Positions 56,025 through 64,000 of a DNA stretch of 64,000 nucleotides are shown here, piece after piece. Both the position numbers and the translations under genes were made by a program. The notes under the pieces were generated by a model that had not been told where the DNA came from, searched no databases, and saw nothing but the letters and a program-made list of their open reading frames with translations. The number at the start of each line of letters is the position of its first letter. Within the stretch, counting starts at the first letter, position 1. The stretch is from Asterella californica (lineage: Eukaryota; Streptophyta; Marchantiopsida; Marchantiales; Aytoniaceae): assembly GCA_036924285.1 (NCBI GenBank), contig JAYKYS010000001.1, forward strand, positions 33,045,501 to 33,109,500, read 5' to 3'.

Positions 56025-57593
56025 GTGATTGTCAAGAAGAAGAATGGTAAGCTGCGAGTGTGCATAGACTATAAGAAGCTGAATGCAGTTACCAAGAAGG
56101 ATTATTATCCTCTACCATTTATAGATGAGATTTTGGAGGAAGTTGCTGGTCATGAGTGGTACAGCTTTGGTGATGGTTATAGTGGGTATAACCAGATCAA
56201 GATAGCACAGGAGTACCAACAGTTGACTACTTTCACTACTCCTTGGGGAACATTTGCATTTCGGGTGATGCCATTCGGACTGTGTAATGCTCCAGCCACG
56301 TTTCAAAGGTTCATGAACAAGGTGTTTGAACCATTCATAGGGAAGTTTGTTCGGGATTTCATTGACGATTTCTGTGTGTACGGAAGAAAGGAGGACCACT
56401 TTGATCATGTGATCAAAGTTTTGCAGCGGTTGGAGCAAGCCAACGCTTCTCTAAATCCAGAGAAGTGCATCTTTGGCTGCGAAGAAGGTCTGCTGTTAGG
56501 CCACATCATTTCCAAGAATGGGATTGCTGTAGATCCTGAGAAGGTGAAGAAGATTGTGGATCTTCCATTTCCTATCAACTTGACAAAGTTGAGGCAGTTT
56601 CTTGGAATGGTTGGATATTATCGTAGGTTTGTGTTTTCCTTCTCAAACAAAGCAATAGCTTTGACTATGTACATGAAGAAGGGAGTTGATTTTGATTTGA
56701 TAGTGCATGATCAGAAGGCAAAGGAAGCATTTGAGGAGCTGAAAAAGGCATTAGTGACAGCTCCTATACTTGCTAAACCTGAGTGGAGTAAAGCATTTAT
56801 TCTGTATACGGATGCCTCCAATGTAGCTATCGGGTGTACATTAAGTCAATTAGATGAAGATGGGCATGATCATCCTATAGCTTATGCTAGTAGGCAGATG
56901 GTGCCAGCGGAGAAGAATTACTCCGTGACTGAACGAGAAGGATTAGCGGTGATCTTTGGATTGAAGAAATTTCGATATTACTTGCTAGGAGGGAAATTTT
57001 CCATAGTCACAGATCACAAGGCTTTAAAGTATATCTTTAATAAGCCTAATGCCGAAGGTCGTATTGCCCGTTGGAAGATCCTTCTAACAGAATACGATTA
57101 CGTGATCGAAGATAGACCAGGGAAAAAGCATGCGAATGCTGATCTTTTGTCGAGGGCTTATGATGATGAGGGAGAAGAACCGTTTGATGATTCATTTCCA
57201 GACGAACATCTGATGACCATCACAAGCATTGAGGAGATACCGGACGAGTACAAGGAAATCTGGAGTTTCCTTGCAGATGGATCTTTTCCAGAAGGTATGC
57301 ATACCCGAGAACGTAACGCGTTGATCAAGAGATGCAAACCTTACACCATGGTGGAGGGAATTCTATTTCATCAAGGAGCAGATGGCTTACTAAGGAGAGC
57401 AGTTGGTCAGAAGGAGGCGTTCAAGCTGATGCACGAGTTTCACGATGGCATTGTTTGCGGAGGTCACTTTGCTGGTAAGATAACAGCTTTCAAGATTTTG
57501 GATGCGGGTTATCATTGGAGAGGGATTTTCAAGGAGTGTTTAGACTATTGCAAAACTTGCGACGTATCAAGCATTTGCTCTGAAGTCTACTAG
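56025..57593 (+). CDS. Reverse transcriptase-RNase H-integrase zinc module, family A pol part 2
   Basis: 522 residues in the same frame as part 1, after the TAG. RT: KLRVCIDYKKLNAVTKKDYY, FGDGYSGYNQI (motif A), RVMPFGLCNAPATFQRFMN (motif B), FVRDFIDDFCVYG (YxDD box as FIDD), LRQFLGMVGYYRRFV. RNase H: ILYTDASNVAIGCTLSQLDE, YSVTEREGLAVIFGLKKFRY, TDHKALKYIF, HANADLLSR, keeping the D-E-D residues. The end enters the integrase zinc module (HEFHDGIVCGGHFAG ... CLDYCKTC). It breaks at about 57565 by a frame change; the expected continuation (AFALKSTRTP) lies in another frame. Confidence 0.88.
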   Translation: MIVKKKNGKLRVCIDYKKLNAVTKKDYYPLPFIDEILEEVAGHEWYSFGDGYSGYNQIKIAQEYQQLTTFTTPWGTFAFRVMPFGLCNAPATFQRFMNKVFEPFIGKFVRDFIDDFCVYGRKEDHFDHVIKVLQRLEQANASLNPEKCIFGCEEGLLLGHIISKNGIAVDPEKVKKIVDLPFPINLTKLRQFLGMVGYYRRFVFSFSNKAIALTMYMKKGVDFDLIVHDQKAKEAFEELKKALVTAPILAKPEWSKAFILYTDASNVAIGCTLSQLDEDGHDHPIAYASRQMVPAEKNYSVTEREGLAVIFGLKKFRYYLLGGKFSIVTDHKALKYIFNKPNAEGRIARWKILLTEYDYVIEDRPGKKHANADLLSRAYDDEGEEPFDDSFPDEHLMTITSIEEIPDEYKEIWSFLADGSFPEGMHTRERNALIKRCKPYTMVEGILFHQGADGLLRRAVGQKEAFKLMHEFHDGIVCGGHFAGKITAFKILDAGYHWRGIFKECLDYCKTCDVSSICSEVY

Positions 57594-57741
57594 AACACCT
57601 CCGTTAAGATCAATTCCAATATTAGGACCATTTGAGAAGTGGGGTATTGACTTCGTAGGTCCTCTTAATAAGACACCTCGAGGCAATAGATACATTGTAG
57701 TTGTCACTGACTATTGTACCAAGTGGGTAGAGGCTAGACCT

Positions 57742-58548
57742 TTGAGAGAGACCAATGAAACAGAAGTCGGTAGATTCCTATGGGAGAGGATCATCACAAG
57801 ATTTGGATGTCTGTTAGAGTTGGTCTCGGATAGAGGAGGAGAGTTTGTAGGGAGCATGACTACTACTATGCTACAACACTTTTCTATCAAGCCACGAGTA
57901 ACGACCTCATACAAACCAAATGCTAAAGGTCTTGCGGAGAAGACCAATCTTACACTTTGTATGATGCTCGCCAAAGATGCTGGTGTTGAAACTGCGAAAC
58001 ATACTTGGGATAAGAGGCTACATGCCATCTTATGGGAGTACCGAACGACTACAAAGACTTCTACTGGATACTCCCCATTTCGACTGGTTTATGGAGTGGA
58101 GTCCAAGTTGCCGATCCAATTCGAATTGGATACTTTTCAAACTATTCAACGAAAGTTGAAGAGGTCGAGAAGAGAAGACGTGGTCAGATCAAGAAGGGAG
58201 CAACTCATGGAGTTGGAAGAGATCCGAGCGGTAGCAATGATCCGGATGGAACGAGCTCAGGCGTATCAAAAGAAGAGTTACGACAAACGGTTGGGCAAGA
58301 GGGAGGTAAAACCTTTTCAAGTCGGAGATTGGGTTATGTTGTATGATGCTATCAGATTCAAGAGGACTAGGAAGAAGTTTCTTCCGAGATATTTTGGTCC
58401 TTTTGTTGTAGATAAGGTGTGGAGCAACTTCACATATGACCTTCAGGAGTTGGGAGGAAGGAGATTCGATCGGGTCAACCATGACAAGTTGAAGTTGTTT
58501 CATCGACGAAAGTTCTCTCTTCACTCCGAGGACGGAGCGAAAATTTAG
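57742..58548 (+). CDS. Integrase core and C-terminus, family A pol part 3
   Basis: The catalytic core begins upstream near 57630 (GIDFVGPL, first Asp). It continues in this frame with ELVSDRGGEFVG (second Asp) and YKPNAKGLAEKTNLTL (catalytic Glu), then WEYRTTTKTSTGYSPFRLVY and a basic helix. The C-terminal GPY/F module reads FLPRYFGPFVVDKVWSNFTY and FDRVNHDKLKLFHRRK. No chromodomain is visible. The active-site triad is intact. It ends 14 bases before the 3' LTR, and the interval is purine-rich (GTCCGAGGGTAAAA), a weak polypurine tract. Confidence 0.85.
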   Translation: MRETNETEVGRFLWERIITRFGCLLELVSDRGGEFVGSMTTTMLQHFSIKPRVTTSYKPNAKGLAEKTNLTLCMMLAKDAGVETAKHTWDKRLHAILWEYRTTTKTSTGYSPFRLVYGVESKLPIQFELDTFQTIQRKLKRSRREDVVRSRREQLMELEEIRAVAMIRMERAQAYQKKSYDKRLGKREVKPFQVGDWVMLYDAIRFKRTRKKFLPRYFGPFVVDKVWSNFTYDLQELGGRRFDRVNHDKLKLFHRRKFSLHSEDGAKI

Positions 58549-58561
58549 TCCGAGGGTAAAA

Positions 58562-59474
58562 TGTAACGACCTATGTTACACATAGGAAGTTTGTCTATTA
58601 GTAAGGTGTTTAGTTCTAACTAAGTGTTGAGAATGTTTATTTGCTGCCAAAGTACTTTTAGGAGGTATCAAGTTAGTCATGACTAGCTAAAAGTTAGTTA
58701 TGGTTAAACTTAGCTGTACTTTTGGCAGAATTCAGATATTTGCTAAAGAGTGAGCACTACTATCTTGTCATCTTGTCTAAAAGGTAGAAAGGAGGTGGAA
58801 AGTATCCATTATCTCCTTTTTGACTTGATATTAGTGGTTGGATTAAAGTTGTGGACTTTGTGGGCATTAAAAACAAGAAGAGATTCCACATGTTTCCTTT
58901 TTAGTGGGTCCTAGTGTAGAGGGGGGTGGAAATTCGAGATTCCTTGAGAATATTCTAGAATCCTTCTAGAAGTTGTTGACTTTGAAGGAATAAGCCCATG
59001 TGAAAAGGTAAAAAGCCCATATGATCAATGCTTTTACCTTAAGTAATATCTTAGTAAAACCCGGTAAAAGTAGTTACGGCTGAGTTACCGGAGGTACCAA
59101 AGTAAAAACCTAGAATGTATAAATAGAGGAGTAGAGAAGAGCTCCTCATCCTTATTTTCACATTGTCGTAATGACAACTTGAGTAATATAGAGAGTGTGG
59201 GATATTTTTAGCATGTGAGAACTTGAGAGACGTTGTTAGAATGGAGGATTTTTAGTTGATGTGTTTAAGGAGATTTTTAGTTGATAAGTTTGTGGGTGTA
59301 TGAATGAGTGAACTCAGCATTTTCCCTTCAAGTTCATGGTGTGCTTCCATCAAAGCCATCGGAGGTGACCCCTGAGTGAGAGACATGCCCGACATGTTGC
59401 AGATTCGTGGATGACGATCGTGGAGGTTGAGAGATCGGGGGGATAGTGATCGATAGGACCGCGGAGGGTTTACA
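58562..59474 (+). repeat. 3' LTR, family A (913 bp)
   Basis: Same length as the 5' LTR and about six substitutions different by my reading. TATAAATA at 59118-59125. It is followed not by host DNA but by leader sequence, see the composite element. Confidence 0.92.
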
Positions 59475-59698
59475 TATTTGGTTCCGTTGCTGGGACCTCA
59501 CTTGAAGAGATCGTTGAACGATGTTTAGAGTTCAGTTCTATATTCGACAAAAGGAGATTATGAGAGAGCACATGGAGAGAACGTTGGGAGGAGAGAGGGC
59601 TAACGCGATGTTAGCAACGTTAGAACCTTTCGTGTATCCCGTAGTGATATATGACGCGTTCGAGGTCATTCTTTACATCTTTACGCGGAGGGTTTACA
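59475..59698 (+). mobile_element. Partial second leader plus LTR stub of family A
   Basis: 59475-59681 repeats 51631-51837 almost exactly (primer site and most of the leader ORF). At about 59682 the sequence switches to the last 15 bases of the LTR (CGCGGAGGGTTTACA), and the GTTC target duplicate begins at 59699. This is what remains of a second internal region and a third LTR. Confidence 0.85.
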
Positions 59699-59947
59699 GT
59701 TCGGGCTTTATGTTATGTTAGATGTATATGAGAATGCCACTTATAGTTTACGTGAGCTGGTTGGTACTCCCTTGAAACTATCTGTGACTGGTAAACGAGT
59801 GAAGTTGTTCAAACAACGTGGTGGATCAGTAGATTTGTTCAACTTTCTGGAGTCTGAACAAAGAATTACAAGAGACGAGGACGCTCTGATAACTGAAGAG
59901 GTTGAGGCGGAGGAGAGTGACGATGATGAAGAGCAGACAGAAGGATG
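59699..59947 (+). pseudogene. Integrase of outer gypsy element, right part
   Basis: Continues the frame broken at 50717: after one GTTC the next codons give G-x-YVMLDVYENATYSL, RELVGTPLKLSVTGKRVKLF, then an acidic end (EEVEAEESDDDEEQTEG) and a TGA. The GPY/F element is thus split in half by the nested insertion. The polypurine stretch GTTTAGAGCGGGTGGA and an LTR start at 59995 follow. Confidence 0.8.
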
Positions 59948-59994
59948 AAGAGGTTGACACATGCCAGAGGATGTGCAGGTTTAGAGCGGGTGGA

Positions 59995-61297
59995 TGTCGT
60001 GATGTGAATCATTTCACATAGTGAATAATTCACCTCTCAGTTAGAAGTTAGTCTCTCTTAGCGAAGTTAGGACCTTAGAGAAGTCGATTCTAGAGAATGT
60101 TATATATTTTGAAGTCCTAATAGGTTGTTTACCGTGTTGATAGAGTTAAGGCTCATGGGTTGCATTACATGTCGTCCATGCATGCTTCCTAGCGTGGTTA
60201 GGTTATTTTCCGAGATTACGTGTCATTTTACATGTCTTCGCATGTAGTTTAAAGTTTACGCTGACACTTTAGGGGCTTGACGTGGTAGCCTATGTGTGAA
60301 ATGAAGTCACCACGTGGTTTGAGGCACAAAAGGACAGGGAAGTGAAGCTATGAACTCCCATTGGTCCATTTTTATCTTTAGCAAAATGCTAAACTTAGAA
60401 GTAGGGGTCTAAAGAGGAGTTCGAGCATTTGGTGAGTACATTCTGAAATCTGAGGATACAGGAGGATAGGGCTCGTTGTGCTAGTGGCTGTTAGTCAAAT
60501 TCTTGATCGATTTGGAGCAATAAAGAAGGAGTTATGGCAGATTGAAGTTCAGATTGTGCCAGAATTGCAACACTTTTGTTGATTTTGGAGTTTTCGGTGT
60601 CTACCGCAGCAAAATTAAGAAAATCGCTTCAAACCTTCGTGGTCACGTTCACTGTCAGCAGGGCTACGACTGTCCACAAATTTTCATGTCAATTGAGCGA
60701 GAGAGTAATTTAGGGCGACCGCTGAAGCAGAGGGGGTCCGAAAAGCTCTCAATCTAGAGCAGCAACTTCAGAGAACGAGATCTGGAGAACTGTGTACAGT
60801 CTGGAGGTCAAATTTCACAGGGGTGTTCAGCATGCTGTAGACTCCAAATCCTGTAAGAATCATCGAAAGTTATCAAATAGTTGTGTGGGTATCAGAAATT
60901 GATAATTTCTCTGCTCAGAATGTTTCTGCCCATATCTCGGTACTCTGATTTGATCTCAAGCTGAAATTTCGTATGTATCTTCAGTAGGACCTCATTTAAA
61001 TGTAGGAGAAGTTTTGGAGCCTAAACCATCGTATGTTTCTGATTCTTGACTGTTAAAGTTCACTGTCTGATCTTATCACTACCAATTTAACCTGGTTTTC
61101 ATTTTTTAAGTATACTAGAGGATCCAATCGACCTGTATGAGTGTTTATAGTGTCATCACATGACCTGAAGCCTATCTCTGTAGTAAGCAACCACATCTAG
61201 AAGCCCAGCGCTTCCTTGAGTAGTTGTATCACAACCTTCACGATCATACCACAGTCAGAAGATTCCGCCTTTCTCATGAAGACTCTCATCTCGACAC
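59995..61297 (+). other. Presumed 3' LTR of outer element, end unresolved
   Basis: Starts TGTCGTGATGTGAATCATTT right after the polypurine tract at 59979-59994. The body is not similar to LTRs A, B or C beyond the first seven bases (TGTCGTG, as in B). I cannot fix its right end; family B pol homology starts near 61298. A minus-strand frame at 61197-61481 reads RKAESSDCGMIVKVVIQLLK in its left part, unrecognised. Confidence 0.45.
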
Positions 61298-62990
61298 CGT
61301 TGTTAGGGATGATCATGAATTGCTCAACTCCTGATATTGCGATGTTACGATGGATCGCATATATCAAGTCGTTGAACTCGGAGTTTAGACATATCTCATG
61401 GAAGGATAATCCGATGGCAAATATGTTATCTCGGGCTCGATATGATGGGGAGGATGAGATGGTTGAAGACATTGACGACATGCGTACGGAGTTCTATTCG
61501 ATTGCACAGACAGGAAGGGAAGATGAGTTATTTGTTGAAGGGTTGTATGATGGTGATTTGTTTGATATTGGGAGGTATCTTAGTACGATGGTTAAGTAGA
61601 CAGGTTGGATGGATGAGAGGCTTGGAGAGTTCGAAGGAAGGCCTACAACTTCATGTTGCAGGATGGGTTTCTTTGGAAGCGACCGAAGCAGAAAAGTGGG
61701 GTACCGCTATGAATGATTTGCAACAAGGAAGATCAGCAGAAGTTGCTCAAGGCGTTCCATGAGAATCTTTGGACTGGACATCGAGGGATTTGGGCCACTT
61801 TTACAAAGATGAAAGAGCGGTATTGGTCGAAAAACATGTACAGGGATGTTGTATCTTTTGTGGAGTCTTGTTTGACATGTCAGATGTATTCGAACATCCG
61901 ACATCGTGACGGATTACACTCGACTTACCCGTTGACAATCCACTTCAAGTGGGTTGTAGACTTGGTGACTATGTCGGTTGGATTGTGGCAGATGAGATAC
62001 TTGCTACTTGCTAGAGAAGATCTTTCAAATCAAGTCGAGGGTAGGGCGCTCCGGACAAAGACAACTGAAGGGGTATGTAGATTTCTCTTGGAAGAAGTTG
62101 TTTGTCGATATGGATGTGTGAGAAAGATCACTGCAGATCGGGGAGAGTTAGATGCACATGAGGCTCGTGAATTCTTTGCAAGGCGTGGGGTGAGGTTGTC
62201 ATTGACAACTGCACACAACTCTGAAGGGAATGCCAAGAGTGAACACGGTCATCCGCCCATTGTGAAGGCTTTGGTGAAGGTCTGCAACGGGAAGGTGCGG
62301 GAGTGATCTCGACTCTTATCATTTGCGTTGTGGGCAGATCGAACGACGCACAGCTCGGTGACAGATTACATGCCAGTGGAACTTATCACATGTCAGAAAC
62401 CTATCGTGCCGATTGAAGAACATGTTCTGACATGGAGTGTGTTACCTTCGGAAGATAATTTGACTAGGGAAGAGCTTCTTGCTATTCGAATTAGGCAGTT
62501 AGAGAGAAAACCTGAGGATATCCAAGATGCTTTGGATAGGCTACGAGAAGCACGGTTGAAGAACAAGATCAGATTTGATTAGCGACGTCGTTTGAGACCC
62601 AGAGAAATCCAGGAAGGTGATTGGGTGTTAGTATATGACAACAGTCTAGACAACCAGCATAGTGCACTCCGGAAGTTTTCCAAGTGATGGTTTGGTCCGT
62701 ATGTGGTGAAGAAAGTTCATGACAACGAAACTTATGCTACAAGAGTTGGACGGAACGAGCTTGAAGGTGCAGGTGGTAGGTAAATGTGTCAAGATTTTCA
62801 AAAAGAGAGATAAGGAGGTCGACTTAGTAGATATCTTGACGGAGTTTCAGTTTGAGGATGAGGATTATGCAGAAGACCTTGCAGATGAGGTTGACTACGA
62901 TGGGAAGTACGGCGATATGACGAAGTGCGTGCCGATCCACTCCTTGGTCGGTATCTCTGGTGCATACCGGAGAATGCACAAATTTAGAGG
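61298..62990 (+). pseudogene. Family B pol 3' part (RNase H to integrase end)
   Basis: Plus-strand counterpart of 10768-12380. It has the RNase H end (LLGMIMNCSTPDIAMLRWIA, MANMLSRARYDGEDEMVED) and the integrase zinc module (HENLWTGHRGIW ... CLTCQMYS). The core follows (WVVDLVTM, KITADRGELDAHEAREFFAR, GNAKSEHGHPPIV), then the linker and GDWVLVYDNSLDNQHSALRK with WFGPYVVKKV. Stops at about 61599, 62305, 62581 and 62686 and a frame change near 62740 disable it. The polypurine tract GAGGGGGTGGA precedes the LTR at 62998. Confidence 0.75.
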
Positions 62991-62997
62991 GGGTGGA

Positions 62998-64000
62998 TGT
63001 CGTGTCGTGGACCGGTTCTTACTTGAAATTCAGACTTCGATGCTTGTCGCTCCAAAAACACTCATGGGAAAAGCAAGCTAAGCCCCAGCTTACAGACTTT
63101 TAGTACAATTCGGGATCTCCACTTTCATTGCATCAGTAGGTAGCGCTCCTTGTCAGCTTTTCATAGGCACTTTGTCTATTTCGTTTGGACGCCTAGTGGA
63201 GAAGTTACAAGACTCGAAAGATGGGGAAAACAAGCTAGGCTTCAGCTTACAGACTTTTGGCACAACCTCGGATCTTCCCTTTCATCGCATCAATGGGTAG
63301 AGCTCGTTGTCAGTTTTTCATAGGCACCTTGTTTACTTCGTTTGGACGTCTAGTGAAGAAGTTATACGACTCGAAAGAAGGAAAAATCAATTTAGGTCCT
63401 AGTTTACTTGCTGACTGGGTATTAGCGGCTCCAGGCGTTATATTAAAGAGACAAGGGGCCAGCTTCCTCATTATCACAGAGAACTTCGTACGTACAGAGA
63501 CTGACGCAAGGGGGCAGCTTAAGGGCTAGCTTGCTCCTGCGATCTGTCGGTGGACGGTTTGAGGATTGGGGAAGTCCAATACACGCGCGCAAGTTGTCAT
63601 TGGGTTCAGGTCTGTGCAGGCTACGCACAGGTTAAGACGGTTTAGGAAGAGACGGATTGGAGAGTGTGTACTTGGAGAAATTGAGACGCATGAAGGAGAT
63701 TTAAAGATTTCAGTTATCTATGAAGGAGAGTTGGACCGTTCGGATCGTTTCGGAGTCCAAACTTGCTGTCCTTGGATCCATCGGGATCAGAACATCGAGT
63801 TCTACAGGAAATTGAAGACGATACGAAGTTTCATCGAGCAGTTCAAGAATTTTGAGTGAAATTGGCTTGCAAGAAAACGTTTACGTCAAATTTTCGTTCG
63901 TCTTCGATCTGAGATTGGGTTGTTCTTCGCGATCGGTGAGCCAAGCTCTTCGTTCTTGGTGCCTACGCAATCAAGGAGTCTTCATCTACTCATAAGAGAA
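62998..64000 (+). mobile_element. Family B 3' LTR, runs off window
   Basis: Starts TGTCGTGTCGTGGACCGG and aligns (inverted) with 9560 leftward and 16721 leftward. It carries at least two 158-bp repeat units (about 63060-63400), one fewer than the others. The first 1,003 of about 2,000 bases are in the window. Confidence 0.75.

Larger units (their letters stand above)
50718..59698 (+). mobile_element. Nearly complete family A Ty3/gypsy element, nested, with extra partial copy
   Basis: 5' LTR 50718-51630, leader, small ORFs, gag, protease, RT, RNase H, integrase, 3' LTR 58562-59474. This is followed by a second copy of the first ~207 leader bases (59475-59681, matching 51631-51837) and the last 15 bases of an LTR (59684-59698). 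The two LTRs differ at about six of 913 positions, so the insertion is young relative to others here. GTTC flanks both sides (50714-50717 and 59699-59702), a 4-bp target duplication inside another element's integrase. It has at least three lesions: a one-base frame change at about 54650, TAG at 56010-56012 and a frame change near 57565. It is unlikely to be autonomous. Confidence 0.9.

Noticed and set aside
1..64000. CRISPR array or bacterial operon structure
   Set aside because: No regularly spaced short direct repeats with unique spacers; gene structure is intron-rich and eukaryotic.

Overview
The window reads as nuclear DNA of a land plant, most likely a bryophyte or another seedless plant (inference). 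The evidence is a many-exon RecQ helicase gene of the plant RECQL5 type with GT-AG introns, a decayed plant-type eIF3m gene, and a landscape filled with nested Ty3/gypsy LTR retrotransposons. A LINE tail with a restriction-enzyme-like nuclease domain, uncommon in flowering plants, points the same way. I see no bacterial or organellar signature.

Layout. 1-6400: mostly non-coding, with imperfect tandem repeats (663-905; 1925-2970) and a broken Myb/SANT (trihelix) gene at 3710-4070. 6414-16721: minus-strand retrotransposon mosaic: an LTR remnant of gypsy family A, a family B 5' LTR plus gag start (7209-9560), and a decayed family B element (10081-16721) whose 2.0-kb LTRs carry internal 158-bp repeats. 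16722-17830: 3' end of a LINE abutting a truncated eIF3m pseudogene (17870-18858). 20380-22475: a decayed DDE-transposase-like gene with a SAP domain. 22851-27636: 5' half of a family A element, ending at a family C LTR (27637-28701). 29360-33945: AT-rich DNA with two 1.5-kb direct repeats carrying relics of an unrecognised protein. 35740-36110: a gypsy RT/RNase H fossil.

38099-46047 (minus) is the one convincing cellular gene, a RECQL5/RECQL4-like helicase spread over about 20 exons. It has an Sld2-like motif, a SAP segment, an NFVKLN motif and a helicase core whose motifs all stay in frame across the predicted splice sites. One frame conflict remains near its N-terminus.

46385-46725 holds a tRNA-headed SINE-like unit. 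47091-64000 is a nest of elements: a family C LTR, a decayed family A pol and LTR, and an outer gypsy element whose integrase is interrupted by a nearly complete family A element (50718-59698; LTRs differ at about six of 913 positions). The nested copy has the unusual order LTR-internal-LTR-partial internal-LTR stub and is bounded by GTTC. A family B pol and LTR run off the right edge.

Family A is the best-resolved repeat. Its leader holds a conserved 56-codon ORF, a variable number of ~190-bp repeats and a second conserved ORF of about 109 codons before gag. Its LTR holds a heat-shock-element-like cluster upstream of the TATA box.
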